From NCBI GenBank assembly GCA_013398015.1, contig VZRR01010835.1, positions 44,688-108,687 on the forward strand: a stretch of DNA of 64,000 nt, read 5' to 3'. The notes below the pieces were generated by a model. The model was not told where the DNA came from. It searched no databases and worked only from the letters and a program-made list of their open reading frames with translations. This stretch comes from Oreocharis arfaki. Taxonomy: Eukaryota; Chordata; Aves; Passeriformes; Paramythiidae. Position numbers and translations under genes: made by a program. Shown here piece after piece: positions 1-13,984 of this stretch. Each line of letters starts with the position of its first letter. Within the stretch, counting starts at the first letter, position 1.

Positions 1-3000
1 AAAATCAAGTTAAAGGAAGTAACATAGGTTACAGAAAAGTCTGCCTTAGAACTCTGGACATTCGAGCTCCTGTTAGTCTCCTCTCTCTCACCTCCCAGTT
101 CCTTACTTTTCTCCTCACTTTACTCCACTCCTTCATCTCCCCAAATTAACTGAACATGCTTTAGCTTCCTGCTTCAATTTCAATGCATGCTCCTATTATG
201 CTCCTCCAACCTCAAAGACCATCCACCCTCCTGCAGGGCCTAGGGATGAAATGGTGGGAGACAGCTTGTCTCTCAACTACATCCAAGGAGTGTCCTCTTC
301 CGCCTTCCCTTCCTGCTCTTACAAAACTGAGCATATGAAGAAGCAATGGAAATTCTGATCTGGTTTCAACTATGTGGGGCATGGTGGATTAGCTTTAATT
401 TTCTGCGTTAATCCTCTTTTCTTCTGCAGGAGGTTTGACAAATACTTTCTCTGCAGTATATGCTTGCCTAAAGCCCAGTGTGTTCATTAGCAGCATGTCA
501 GATATGCTGTGCCATGTGCAGCAACCCTAACCGGTTGCTTCTCCCAGGAGACAAGGAAGGAGGAAAGCTTTCAATTCAAACAATGTCACGCAACAGCGGC
601 AATCTGAGATCTCTCAAGATCTGTCCACACTGGCATCAGCATAGGCCTAAACTAGAGAGGGTTCTTTGCAAATTCTTGCCATGTTTTCTTCCTCATCCTT
701 CCTTGAACTTTAGTAGAACTTAATACAGCTTGGCATTTAATTGCCAAAACCCCAGGAAGTCAGAATGTTTTCTCTCTAGACACCTCTGCTATTCATATTC
801 ACCACCTTATCCTACGGCTGAGATTTCTATGTGATGAAAAGCTACTGCTTCCTCTGGTCCACAGCATTTGATATCCAACACTTAACTAATGTCTACGCAT
901 CAGACAGAGCATTTGTTTGTGCAGAGAAGAAATTTATAATATTCAATTTCCAACCAAAATGCACCTTGCTTAATCCAGCAGTTGGTGAACATGATCAACA
1001 TCAGAAATACTGGTTTTTTTCTGAGAGAATGGTGTAGGATCACACACCCTTCAGAGCCCCTCTGTGGTTACTCATGCAAAAGCATTCCCATAGCCTTCAA
1101 AAGGCCTGGGCTTTTAACCATCAGCATCCTGCAACATACATCAAGTCTGCAAAATCAAGCAAGGTCAAAACAGGAAATTTTCTCCATCTGTCTCATCAGG
1201 ATCAGCAGTTTTATGAAAAGAGGAAAAAGAGTTTCATTTATTTTGTATTCAGAAGACAAAAAGTAACAAGGCCAAATGGTACTGTATTAAAGCGAACGTA
1301 TTTCAGATAAGGAGAAAAGGCTGTTTGATCTAATTTAACCTTTTCTTTTGAATAGAGGCATTATACATTTTCCTTTCAATGTTTCTCAGCATCTGCTAGT
1401 CATCTGTGAACAGAATTTCAGATGTCCCCAGGTGAAACAGTTCTCTGGTGCATTCACAGTTGGTGGTGAGGGTTTGGGGATTGGTTGGGGGTTTTTGCTT
1501 GGTTTTGGTTTTGAGTTTGGGTTTGGGGTTGTTTTTTTTTTTTTCACTTTTCCTGCATTTCCAGTAGTTGCACTGAGTTAACACTTAACATCTGGGGAAA
1601 TAAGCAAAATGGGTTATAAAACTGATCCAAGAAATGAGTTAAAGTTATTTTACAAAGAGGCAGTGGCTTGAGAGAAAAGATTTTAAATGTGAGTCCTGTG
1701 AACTAAAATGAAGCTAGTCTCGAGAAGTTTCCCTCAAACTGAGGAGAAGAATAGGAATTGCTCTTCCCAGCTAAACTAAGAGAATCCCTAGGAATAACCT
1801 GCCAGATACGGCATCAGATTATTAAAAGTGTCAGAGAGACATTAGTGGTTTTTCTGTGTCTTTCTAGACAATGCCCCAGGTCAGGGGTATCTAAGGAGCA
1901 CACATTTCAAGAACAAAGAAGAATGTGCCAACAGGCACTGAATCAGTATCTTGTTCTGGTGTCCCCATCCTTGCAAAGCAGCAATATAGTCCCAACATTC
2001 CTAGACAGTATTTTACAGCATTCATTCATGAACTAGACATCAGAAGTCAGATGAGGAGGGTCTGAGGGACCAGCTGTCTCTTCCTGCTGGCTCTAGTGTT
2101 GAGACTCCTGACTGAGATTAGAGGACTTGAAATTTTTGTTTATTATGAAAGCAGCAACGAAAACGACCTCCTAGTTTACAGCACAGGCATAAATTTATTC
2201 CCTGTTTCATAGGAAAAAAATTTTATTAACACTTTTTCACTGATTAATTAAATTATAATGATGATCACATCATTAATGTTTTATTAAACTCCTTTATTAA
2301 GAAGAGGCCAATCGGCACTTGAAAGGAAAACTTCCTATGTAGACGGTTTTCTGATTCAAACCTCCATAAATAACTCATGGACCTCACACAGAAATAATTG
2401 CCTCGGTGTGGTAAAGATATGGCCAAGATCGACGAATCAAACATGGTGGGGGGGAGGATTTGTAACTCATTAAGGGAACACACCAGCTTTATGAAAAAAG
2501 CACCAGAAGCGGCCTGTCCTCGTCCTCTGCCAGCAGATGGCAACATTACTTCTCATTAGGGAAAGGGATCAAGTGAAAAGATCTGTGTCATCAACAAAAG
2601 CTGTGGCCACTGTGTAGATATTTTTGCTCTTTCCTTTTCGCATAAAAATAGAATGCTTTGCCTAAGGTGCCATGTTTATGTTCCAGTGGACAGCGGCGGA
2701 TAAAAGTAACCATCTGACCACACCAGGAGGCTGAGAGAAAGAGACAGAAAATACTGAATCTCCCTGTAATGGCACACTACAGATCTGGTAGCTTATGCTG
2801 TGAAAAAGGTTCACAGAGAGAATTTACAGAAAGAGCTCTGCATCTAATTCAAACCCCATATAAACAGATACTGAATAATTATTTATGATGTTTTTGCATG
2901 CAGAAAACTACTTTGAATACATTTTTTCTTTAAATTTCCCTGTGCAGATGGACTCAGGCCCTGAATTACAATGTTTTTAAACAATTCTTCTATTTCTGCA

Positions 3001-3084
3001 AATAGATGGCAAGTGATGCAAAAATTCATGAATAATCCTATAAAACGTAACTACAACCCTTGATAATACATACTGGTATGAAGC
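1..3084. other. Intergenic DNA, no gene seen
   Basis: AT-rich DNA without a supportable gene on either strand. The only structure seen is a T/G-rich low-complexity patch around 1460-1545 (GGTTTTGG-type units followed by a T run). Confidence 0.65.
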
Positions 3085-3172
3085 TGTATCATGGGAAGTT
3101 CAGATTGGATGGACATTAGGAAAAGGTTCTTCACCCAGAGGGTGGTTGGGCACTGGAACAGATTCTCCATAA
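3085..3172 (+). mobile_element. Short CR1 LINE fragment
   Basis: TCAGATTGGATGGACATTAG followed by GAAAAGGTTCTTCACCCAGA and GGGTGGTTGGGCACTGGAAC matches the CR1 3' region, the same part seen in the larger copy at 57590-57650. Boundaries approximate. Confidence 0.85.
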
Positions 3173-4624
3173 TGACAGAGAAAGAGTAAGAAATATACTA
3201 TTATCCTTGTAACCAGTGGTTAGGGAAAAACAAATTATCTGTGAGTTAGCATCCATTGGAAAAAAAATAAGGCTTTTTTTTTTTGCTCGTATCTCCACAA
3301 ATTTTGCATGCAGATTTTAAAATCCAGTGCCTCAACTGCTTTATTTATTTTCAGCAACTCCCACATCTACAGACCATCAGCTGACATTTTTTCCTGAGAT
3401 CCTTAGAGTTTCAATGCTTTATCCTGTATCTCAGTAACGACAACATAGGTTTACCAAGCCAAACATCGGGAATAACTGATGTCTTGCTAGGGATGTAGCC
3501 TCACAATATTGCTGCAATACTCAGGAGCTGTTCCACAGCATTGCTTAAATACCAAACATACATTTCTGCTTCTTAGTACCCTCCATTTCCAAGAACAGAA
3601 TCCAGTGGAGATCAACACCCCTTTTACTACCTTATATTTAATTTTTCTCTATCATAGACTGATGAGAGAAATTACTGGAAACAAGACTGTGAAAATACTC
3701 AAAGCCATCCTAAAATGACTGATTAACAACATTGTTCTGAATTTGTTCAAATGCTTGGCTAAGAGGTGTTAAGGTCCCAGCCTTAAAAATTCTCTGAAAG
3801 AATAAAAGCAAACTACTAAGCCAACAAAAAGGACATGGGAGAACTATGATTTTATGACACACTCTTCAGAAAAGCATTTTATAATAATGCTTGTATCAGA
3901 TCTAATTTGATCTGATAAAAACTAACAGAGAGCTCTGTTTTCCAGCACTGAAATAATTTCCCAACTGTACCATACAGAAAAAGTCACATTCATGCATTGC
4001 AGCTGAAGTACTGTGCTTCCACAGCTGGATGCACACAGCTGCAATGAAGCTTTTTGTTTACTATGTCTCAACATTGGGTGGGGCCAATAAATTAAGCTAA
4101 TACCAGGGAAATATATATATTTTTTAGATTAGCTTCTTAATTACCTTTTTTTTTCTTTTAAAAGTGGGTATGTATATGAATATACACACATATTCCTGCA
4201 GAAGTGTTCAACAAAACCCATTTACATACTTTTATCCATATATCTGGAATTTGTCCAGCAGTACTACATCCACTGCTTTCACTTTGGCATATCAGGACAA
4301 CTATCAAGACAGAAAAATATTAGAAGGTATACTTCTTTCTAGGAATAATTCTTGTACTCTAAAATTATTATTTACCCACTACTGAAGCACAGTTAGACCT
4401 GGTATGAGGTGTAGAAGCTATTTAAGCAACAATACAAAACAGTTCTGGCAATAACATGAAAATGTACAGTCATCTGCAGATAATTAGCCTGACAGAATAA
4501 TATAATGCCCCAGAAGATGGAACCCTATCAGGCTTCTTTCTTTTTTTTTTTCACTGCAGTGGGGCACGAATTTACCACTCAGAGATAAAACATGTTGTTT
4601 GTGATGTTTAAAGATCATCCTAGG

Positions 4625-5060
4625 CCAAAGGTGCTTGAGCAATGAGCTGCATCCGTGTCTGGACGCCAGAAAGGGAGATCTGCAGCTCTCCCACAGACTC
4701 CCGGCTGCAGAGACCCTCCCAGACTCCCAGCCTGAGCTCTTCCGCAGCCAACCCTGGCTTCTCTCGGCAAACGGAGAGGACCCGCTGTGCAGGTGGGGAC
4801 GGGAGCTGGGGCTTCCAGTTCTGCTGAACAGGAACACGAAGTCCCTCAGCGGCGGCGCTGAGTGCGGGGATCTTCAGGCGTAGCCCATAGCCAGGGTGAT
4901 TCACTAGGACGGGCTGTGCTCGGCTCCCTGACTCACTGCGGCACCGGCTCTGCTGCAGCAGCCGCTTGCAGCTCCCTCTGCGACAGGGATCGCTCCGCAG
5001 CTTTTCAGTCACGACTTCTCCATTGTGCTCTCTCACTTCTCCTCCCCACGCCATTGGCAA
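4625..5060. other. CpG-rich patch in AT-rich DNA, unidentified
   Basis: GC content and CpG density rise sharply here (for example CTCAGCGGCGGCGCTGAGTG), with an open frame of 182 codons on the minus strand. The frame shows no family I know and could simply reflect high GC. Alternatives are a CpG-island promoter of a non-coding transcript or the 5' part of a retroelement. Confidence 0.5.
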
Positions 5061-8000
5061 AGTACAGATGCTAGATGGCAGGATAGATTGAATCGGTGAA
5101 GCTGCGGTAGCTGAATGATGGAAAAGGCAGGTAAACCAGTAATTTATACAGTATTGTAATTTATACACTAAATCCTACAATTTATGTGTTATTTTATGCT
5201 AATCTGGTTTATATTGCATTGCCTAGGAACATGATTTTCAAAGATCAGCTGATGTTGGCAAATGCACTGAATTGCTAAAATTATAATCTTGTTTCTGAAC
5301 TGTAAAATTAAGAAGGAGGAAGTTATTCTTCTCAGCTTGGCACCCAGTCTCCAAGAACACAGGTCAAGCACCACTCCCACCTAATGCACATCAGGACTAG
5401 GATCTGGCAGCTACCTACTTTGCCTTGCACATTTCTGTCCCAATAGATATGAAGAAAGTGAGCATATGGAGTGAATGAAGATGGATAAAAAGGTTGACTG
5501 GAAGAAGACAAACAGCAAAAGCATCACCATACACAGAAGCCTCTGTCCCAGCAGAGAGATTAGCTACGTCAGCCATCTGGGGATGAAGTTGGGTAGTGGG
5601 AAGAGGAGGAGCTTGAAAAGGTTATTCTAAGTGACTGATTAGAATACCTCCATTTTTCTAAAGAAAAAAAGGGAAATTCCTTTCCTAGGAACCATTTCTA
5701 GAGGCAGTTTAGCACACAGCTCTCTCTCTCTCTCAGTAATGCCAACAAACTTTGCAATCATGGATGAGTCACTTCTCCATTTTCTGCTGCAGCAAAACTA
5801 ACACCATTTGTCGCCCCAGCCTTGTGAGAAATTGCAAGCAGCAGACGGCCTTTATACTGTGTTCCAAAGATGAAACTATTTGAATAACCATCAAACAGTA
5901 GTATTCTGTCAAAAATCACTGGCAACATATGGTAGGGCTGAAAAAATAGAGACATTGCACAGGAAATGGAAAAGAATAAGAAGGACCTTTCCCTGGTAGG
6001 AATTCATTGACCAAAGAAAGGGGGAAAGGACAGGAAGCCTGCAAACAGTAATACCAGTCTCTCTTCATTAACATGCTTGCTCCCTTTATTCCTGGGCAAG
6101 CCCAAAGAATACAGACCCAAACTTGTTCCCACAGGAGGGTGACAGTTGCCAGTCTCATGCCCTATGTGACCTCTAATTAGATCCTCTGTCAGCCAACTGT
6201 GCTGTCCAAATTCCAGAATACAGAAAAAAAAAAAAGCAATAGACCAGTCTGTGACCTCTGAAAATTTGCTGTTTACTTTTCTGCGTTAATGTGCTCTTCT
6301 ACACGAGCTGCTGGTTTCCCATTGGCTTTTCACTGCATATATTCTAACACACTTCAAAGTGGGCACTCCAAACAAGACACTGCGAACTACTTCATTGTAA
6401 AGCATGCACCATGATCCAGGTCACTCACAATAAACCAGCCTGAGGGCACTGTAACTTATTAACCAACCTTCTCTCCTGGCATTGTTCACAGTTCTACAGC
6501 CACAGAACTGCCTGGGGAGCCTGTTGCAATCCCCAGCAACCAACCTATCTCAGGAAGTTGCTCATGGGTATTACCAGGAGGGAAAGCTGGTTTACACAGA
6601 GTTCTTTGAAATTACTAATAACAGAATGGGTTCAAAAATGGCCTATTACTGATCCAAAATTAAGCTTTGCAGACACTTCCCCGTATAAGGATTTATCTTT
6701 CATATTCAGTGCCATGAGACACCTCACTGGTGTTCATTGAGAATTCATGATAAAATTTGTTTTCTTGAAACTGTAGTATTTAAATCAATCCAGTGTATTT
6801 TTACCCTGGATATATGCGAGAATAATGATGACTGGAAGATTTTAAATTTTTCTTTCTACCTGACACAGCAGGCAGAAATACAGAATAACTGTTTCCCTGG
6901 AGAGGCAAATATATCTCAGGGGGAAAAAAAAGAGCCATCAGACTTTAAAAGCTAATAATCCTGGTTGTGAAAATCTTGTGATGCTACCATAGTGGTTAAA
7001 GGTGAGACTGACTTTGCTCCAAAACAGGAAAGAACTGCTACTCCCAGAGGGAAGCAAGCATCGTGTTTGCTCTCTGGAATCATGACATGCCTGTAACAGC
7101 AACACAATGACAATTCCAAAAGGGCAGGAACTCTACTTCCAGCCAATGAAGTTATAATTAATACCCATGAGAAAATCAGAAGCAATGTGAGCACACAAAA
7201 CTGGCTCAGAGAGACAGTGTGGAAGGCAGCCACACAGCTGATCTTGAATGAAGATGGAAAGAAAATGACATAAAGACAATTTTCTACCACACTTTTGCAT
7301 ATGCTGCTTTCCCTGGCATGTAACAGCTGGAAGTCACAGATACCAGGACTAAGTAACACAGAACAAGACAATCTATTACACACAACTATCTGGAATCAGT
7401 TTTCCCTTTCTTTTTTTCAGACAGTAAGATCTGCCATGACAGAAAAACCAGCAAGATAATTGCACTGATTTGATTACACAAGCCATTTCTTAAAATGTAG
7501 CCCTGAGAAACCAGACATTTCAGTTTTCTGAGGTTAGGATTGAGGAGAAAAAATGCACACTGAAGTAAATACTACCTCTATTTAGATTAGTTCACAGTGG
7601 AAAAAAATGTGTGTAAACACATCTTCCAAGTGATTGGCTTCAGGTTTTTAGGATTGAGATCTGTAAGCATTTAGTACTTCTGTTTTTGCAAAGGTCTGTA
7701 ACGAACACAGCATTACAGCCATGACCCTCCCCCGAACCCTGCTAATGAGCCTCCGTAGTCTGGTGTTACGCTAAGTCCACTAGGACAGACAATTTAATCC
7801 TTTTTAAACTGCACCCAAGTATGTGTGAAATTATAATAATGCTGGTGACACTGTAACACAGGTAATTATAGAATTACTCTTGGGTTTAAATGACAGCATA
7901 ACATAAAATTACTGAGCTACGGTTTTTGCAGGGCCTAAGAGAGATCTATTTGAACCTCCCAGATGAATGCCTCATCACAGGAGCTAGAGGAGCGTGATCC

Positions 8001-10049
8001 TTCTCATTTGCTTTGTTTCCCTTCTATGAATCTTGCTGCACTGTGTCACAGCACCGATAAGACTGTAAAAAGGAGCATTTCTGCACAGACTAGGAGGCAG
8101 TTTAATGGTGATCACTGCACCCTTGTGAAACATAAGAGATATGGGTTTGTACTCCCACAGACTGAAGAGGGAACAGAACCCTCTGATTAGCTTATTAGAG
8201 AAGACAGGAGTTCCTCAGATTTGTTTTCAGCCACAAATCATTTGGTAAGCAGAAAATATTCAAGAAGCATACTGAGGATTTATCTAATGCCAACATATGT
8301 ACAGTCTGGCAGTTGCAAATGACAAATGTTCCCATCAGAAATAAAAACAACAGAGTTATTCCATGCCCCAGAACAGATTGCCTGGTATTGCTTGACACTA
8401 TGAATAGTCATTCTGCTCATCTATTAGGGGTAGTTACAGCAACTGGGGAAAATTATCTTTTCTGTCTGTTCCTGCATTCTTTTCATTATTCCTAAATTTC
8501 TATCACATAGAAAATAAGATACGATGTGGATTACTGACCCTATTAAGCAACAAACAGGAATAGCAGAATATTGTTACTTCTATTATTGGGTATTAAAATC
8601 TTGTTTAGCTGAGCTGAAGTTAACATCAGAATGGTTTCTAGTCAATAGGTAATAGCACAGTCCTTAGTAGCTGACAGAAATCTACAGCCTACATTTTCCA
8701 GACACTGTAAACTACCTTTTCAAAAATGCTAAAAATGCAGAGTATCTTGCTTGATTCAAACTGCATGTCCTCCATTTATTCCATGCACAGGCTACAGACT
8801 GAGAAAAGTGTTAACACCCATCTGTGATCTGCCTTCTAGGTGCAGTAAGACTGCTCATTACCCTGAGTTTGGGAGTTCCTTGCTGTGAATGCCTTCCCCT
8901 GCATTCCCAGCTCTGATAAATGAGCAGGTTATTTGTTGATCTGCTGGACTGCTTGGCAGGGGAGAGCTCGTTCCCTTTTTCCACAAAAGCATGTCACATA
9001 GAGTGTGTTCACTCAAACTCTACACACAGCAAGTTTGTCCATAAAACTTTATCACTATGAAAACAAATCCGGTTCTTATATTTTCCTCTTTAAATTTTTC
9101 TGTATGTTAAATCAGGCTTTGTGGGCTAGATGGCCTGGCTGGTGAGGGAAAACTAAAGAATCTTATCACGTTGGACTCCAAGATTACTGAATGTTTACTG
9201 TCTGTTAAAGCAACAGAAATAAATACACGAGGAAGAGGTTAAAACCCTGTCTCAATATCAGCTCCAGATACCTAGTGTTGTTCTTAAGCTCTTGAAATGT
9301 CAAATAGAAATTACTCACCCATGAGACTACTAGCATATTTAAAAAAAAACAGCCAAGCAGTATTTCTAGCTGACATGCTTCATGCAGTCTCCATCTTGTA
9401 ACAAAACCCTTAATTTATGAACAGACAGGTCCTCAATAAATATGACACTATTATTTTTATGATAAAAATACCTAAATATATTTATTTTAAATTCAGATAT
9501 TGGTAGTGAAATAGGCATCCCACTCCTGTGTATCTATTTAGCATTACTAGATATCAGAGTACACAATTAATATTTATATTCTGAAGTATTTTCTTATTGT
9601 TTATTGGCATTCTAGCCTCAGCATGTTGTATTTGTGGTGGTTTATAAATTTGGCTTGATATCGATTGGGTTTTTCTCTGTATGATTGGAAGATTTTTTCA
9701 TTACTTTTTAAAGTTACTTGTCTCATTCACTACATCATTTTAAAGATGTTTGCTAAACATTTCAAAAATAGAAATATCCAAGATTTAAACAGAGGAAAAA
9801 TTTATTAAGTAAGGCCATTCTCTTACTAACACCTTTGGCAAATTTGGATCCTTTGTTTTTTATACTTGCCACTTCCTCCTTCATGATCACCATTGTCTCA
9901 TCTTTGCTACAACCTCGGCTCTCCTTTTACAGCAGTGGGAAATCACACTGGATTATGCTCAGTTTGAGAAGGTGTTGGATTTGTGAGAGAAAATTGTGTG
10001 CATCAACAGCTGGATTTTGTCTTGGTGGTTCCCTCCTCTGGTGCACTCC
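5061..10049. other. Intergenic DNA, no gene seen
   Basis: AT-rich, with a short CT microsatellite near 5722 and scattered A or T runs. No exon, RNA gene or recognisable repeat could be supported. Confidence 0.6.
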
Positions 10050-10830
10050 AACCATGTGACCTATCCCAGCGTCTTCATAACGCCAGTGAGGTGACAGCTC
10101 GGTAACTACTCTAAGACTTTTAACTTCTGCTTGTTCCCCACGCTGCATCCATCAGTGCCCAGGCCTTCCAGAGCAGCACCCAGGAATGCTGATTCCTCAG
10201 AACAAGCAAGACAACCCTCTCCCTGACTTACTTAGTTGATTTTTGAGGAATAAATCCCTCCCCATTGTTTCTAGTTTAAATTTCATTCAGTCAGCTGAAT
10301 CCTGTCTCTGATTCAGTCAGTTGAAGCAGCTCTGGACCCCCAAAGAGGATCCCATGGTCACATACACTGAAGCCCAGCTGCCAACACCAGCTGCACAACC
10401 AGTTGTTAACCTGAGGGATCCGAGTCATCCTCAGAGCCTTCCCCTCAGTGACAGAACCAAGGAGAACACCACCTCCATCCCCAAAGACTTCAGCAGTGCC
10501 CCGCTGCCCTTCAGCCATGCCTGATACTTCTCAGGTTGTCCTTGCCTTGGCAGTATTTTTGGCTGGGGTCTCAGAGAATTGCTATTTGATCTCTTCCTCA
10601 CCCTTTCAGATTCTTCACAGCTTGTCGACCTCCTCCCACATCTCTTTCACCTGGAGGCACAGCTCACCAACGATTTCACAGCTTTGGGCAGGCCGGAAGA
10701 CCAAGTGCCTCAGGCTCAGGCACTCCAGGCTGCCTCAGACTTGAGAAGCTGCATCCTCCTTTGGAAGTTCTGTCTGGGTCCAAAAGTCCAACAGCAAGGA
10801 GACAGTTATTCCAAAACTTGAATTTGGATG
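10050..10830 (-). mobile_element. CR1 LINE remnant: ORF1 with esterase-like domain, and start of ORF2
   Basis: On the minus strand, from high to low coordinates: CLSLRHLVFRPAQSCEIVGE with LCLQVKEMWEEVDKL (the N-terminal helix region seen in avian CR1 ORF1), then VNNWLCSWCWQLGFSVCDHG (end of the SGNH esterase-like domain of CR1 ORF1), then a GNKQ motif like the start of ORF2 before the signal fades. Stops and frame changes interrupt it and the middle of the esterase domain is missing. Both limits are approximate. ORF1 survives far less often than CR1 3' ends. Confidence 0.75.
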
Positions 10831-12511
10831 TAAACCAGGCCTTGATTCCTCGCTCTTAAGTTTTCTTTTAAAAATACCAGATAAAGAAACACAAGGATAT
10901 TAAGAAGGCATTTGGTAAAATCATAATTAAAGATCACACTAAATTTCAAAAATCTTACAAAAAAAGGGGAAAATAGAGCCTTTCACTGAAATTGTGCATT
11001 TGCTTTTCTTAAAAATAATTACAGCAAGAAGAAAAAAAAATATTTCCTCTCCCTCACAGCTCTTTATTATCTTCTCCACATTATTCATGATAAATAATTT
11101 TAAATTAAATGAGGCAAATTCAATTATTTGGTGTTGAGATTTCTACAAATAACTTCCCTGCTCATGTATAAGCAGGCATTCAGAAAAATCCAAGCACCTA
11201 TTATTAGGCACACCTGCTCCTGCCAACAGCATACACAAAACCTCTTGCTTACTACTTATCAGGACTGTACCAGTCATGTTTGTGCAGTTCTTACATCACC
11301 AAATATAAGTATCAATATGAATAGATGTATTTTTACAGATGAATGTTACTGTGAGACACCTGTGTAAATTCAGGGAATGATTCCTATGAAGCAGCAGATC
11401 TTACCTAGGTATGTCAGGTCCAATCTTTTCCTGTTATGTGTAAAGCCAAGAGAGGAAACCTGTGAACCTTTTTTCTAAATAATTAATTTATGTGCGGTTC
11501 AAAGAAGAATTTTTCGGCTTTCAAACTCAGAAATGCCCAAATCACTTTGCACAATTGCATATAAAATACGGGCAGTGCTGTTACTGTGCTGTCAAATCTG
11601 ACAGCCATTCTGTACTCAGCAATATATCAAACACCATCCAAATGCAACCATACAAATGTCACCTCTTGCCGGTGGAACTTTATAAATAAAGCAATATTAA
11701 TCAATTAAGGGACAGTGGAGTGCATGCAGAAGCAGCCAAGTCTACCTGAGGATTACAATAGGGAGTTCTGGGTGGGCGATCAAGGTTAAACTGCAGAACT
11801 GCCAAGGCACACGGATGCTCTGGATGATAAAGCGGATTTCCGGTCACACGCGGAGGGAAACCCAGAGACTTTTGCTCATGGACAGACAAGAGTAAATTCT
11901 GCTGTTACACCATTCATCTATTATATGCTATTATACCATTTACCAAATCTTCTTACTTCTGCTCAAATAGATTTCTGTGATTATGTATGAGGGAGATCAT
12001 CTACACATTTCCACTTTGAATTTCTGAAGGTAGCATTTTCGTATGAAATATCACAGCATGGAGTGATATCCCTCTCCTAGGCTGCTTGGGAAGGGAGAGT
12101 CCTGTCCAAGCCTCTCAAGCAGAAATGGAGACCCCCACACACACAAGCTAAAGTGAATCTGAAGAGTCTCTAATACCATCTAGTACCAAACAGACCAGTA
12201 AAAATACATCTTGCCTGTATTTTATGTATTTGCTATGCTTAATGCCAGGATTTTCTTTCTAAATTATCTCCTTGTTTGTCATATCAAACTTTCTATACCT
12301 GCAGTTTTAGGAGTTTCCTTTCACAGATGGGAAGCAACTGTACAGTATTACATTCTCCTCAGAAGGGATGCTTTTCAGAGGGGGCAGTGCACACCAAATC
12401 ACTTTCTTTCCACCCTTGCCTTCAAATACTGTACAGGTTTATAAGTTGTGTACTGCTCTAATGATGCCAACCTTTTGTTATAAACCAGCCCCAAAGAAAC
12501 ATGATAACCAT

Positions 12512-12690
12512 TCATAAATGCTGTTCAGAATGGCTGCCATCCTCCTTATCTTCAAAGGGGCCAAAGCTCAACATGGCCAGCATTTCCTCGAAGTTTTTAC
12601 CCCAGAAGATGTAGGAATTACCTTCCAGCAGCACAAAGTTGTTCTCAGGAGAAATGGCTGCAGTTCTGTGGTACGTACTCAGTCTGCACA
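12512..12690 (-). other. Coding-like stretch, unidentified
   Basis: The minus strand reads AAISPENNFVLLEGNSYIFW then GKNFEEMLAMLSFGPFEDKE and a stop soon after. Composition looks protein-like, but no start, partner exon or family is evident. It could be a pseudogene fragment, a transposable-element relic or chance. Confidence 0.25.
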
Positions 12691-13444
12691 AAGGCCTACA
12701 CAGCCAAGACTGCAAAGCCACATGGAGTAGGTGACAGAAGCCCGGAGAAGATGGCTTCTTGATCAAGGTTTGTCTTTGGCATTGATAAAGCAGCCAGTCA
12801 CTCAGACTGACAGATTTTAAAGGTGAATAAAACAACCATAAACCCGTATCTAATTTTCTGCAGCACAGACTGGTACAAAGGATGTGTCAGTTTGTGCTGG
12901 TGAGTGGTTGTAAAGGGTACCCTGAGAGAGGCAGGTCCTGCTATAAACCCTTGTCAGCCAAACAATCAGTAAAGGCAGATCCAGCTCCAGTGCTATCGCT
13001 ATCTCTCACAGTATCCTCAACTTTGGATTGGCACAAATAATTCTCTTCCTGCCTGGCAGAACAGTGTTTACCACACCCTCTTTAGGAAGCATCAGTACCA
13101 GTGGCAGTAGGCGTTAATAATGGAAGTGAGGAACAGCAGAGATCGAACGATAGCTCCCGATAGCTTCCCTAAAGCAGAAGTCACCTTGCTCTGCAACTCA
13201 GGGAAAGGCAGAGAAACCAGATCTTGCAAATTAGTGATTGCATTTTAGGCCTTGCAGGAAAAGCTCACCCTAAAACAGAAATAGCATCTGCATCCCATGA
13301 TTTCAGTCATAGAATCCAGCTAGGGTCTGTAGGAGACCTCTAGGTCTGAACCTTCTATAGAATGCCGTTTACCATTTCAGAGTGCCTTGAAAGATTCTCT
13401 GCCTTGGGGTAGAGACACCAACGTTTCTCCTCATCTCCTCCCAG

Positions 13445-13618
13445 TGGTTCCAGTCCTTCTGCCTGGAGATTGCGCAGCAGGCGGTAGCAGAGAGCATGGT
13501 CCAGATACGAGAGGCCTTGGCACAGGAAAGCAATGAGGAGAGGAGACATCTGGGGGAGGATTTCTGGGATCTTGGCCAGAAGTCATGTCCTCAGACAGCA
13601 GGAAGGAAGGATCACTAG
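13445..13618 (+). other. Coding-like stretch with an acceptor-like start, unidentified
   Basis: After CTCATCTCCTCCCAG the plus strand reads WFQSFCLEIAQQAVAESMVQ then IREALAQESNEERRHLGEDF and stops at TAG, 13616-13618. The helix-like pattern is protein-like and would fit a terminal exon or pseudogene piece. No family recognised and no upstream exon found. Confidence 0.25.
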
Positions 13619-13984
13619 AATACAAAGCAATTAGCTTTGGCTCTTTGAATAACTAATGGTTACTAACTAAGAGTAATGATTCTATTTAAGGAACTGCTTT
13701 TGTTATACTTACTGGAGAATACAGAGATAATTGACAGGAGGCATGCAAACAATTCAGAGCAACTTCATATAATTCCTGACATTGTTTGAATTTTGGAGAT
13801 GCTGGTATTTTAAGCAATACTTAACAAATCAAAATAGTCTGCTAAGCCACAGAAAGAGATTTTTAGGGGTTACGTTTTTCCAGTATCAAACTGACTTTTA
13901 GCAAGATTTCTTTGCAAGTAATTGTTTCAAACTATTTGGAACAATTGATAGACAAGGTGAGATCCTGGTACTTCCTCTGAGGGA

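Larger units (their letters stand above)
10831..13984. other. Intergenic DNA with two coding-like patches
   Basis: Mostly AT-rich with nothing recognised, apart from the two unidentified coding-like stretches at 12512-12690 and 13445-13618, described separately. Confidence 0.55.

Noticed and set aside
4620..5168. Minus-strand 182-codon open frame
   Set aside because: No family recognised, low-complexity composition, and high GC makes chance open frames likely.
10321..10821. Plus-strand near-continuous open frame
   Set aside because: First taken as an unknown gene, but the minus strand matches CR1 ORF1 better.
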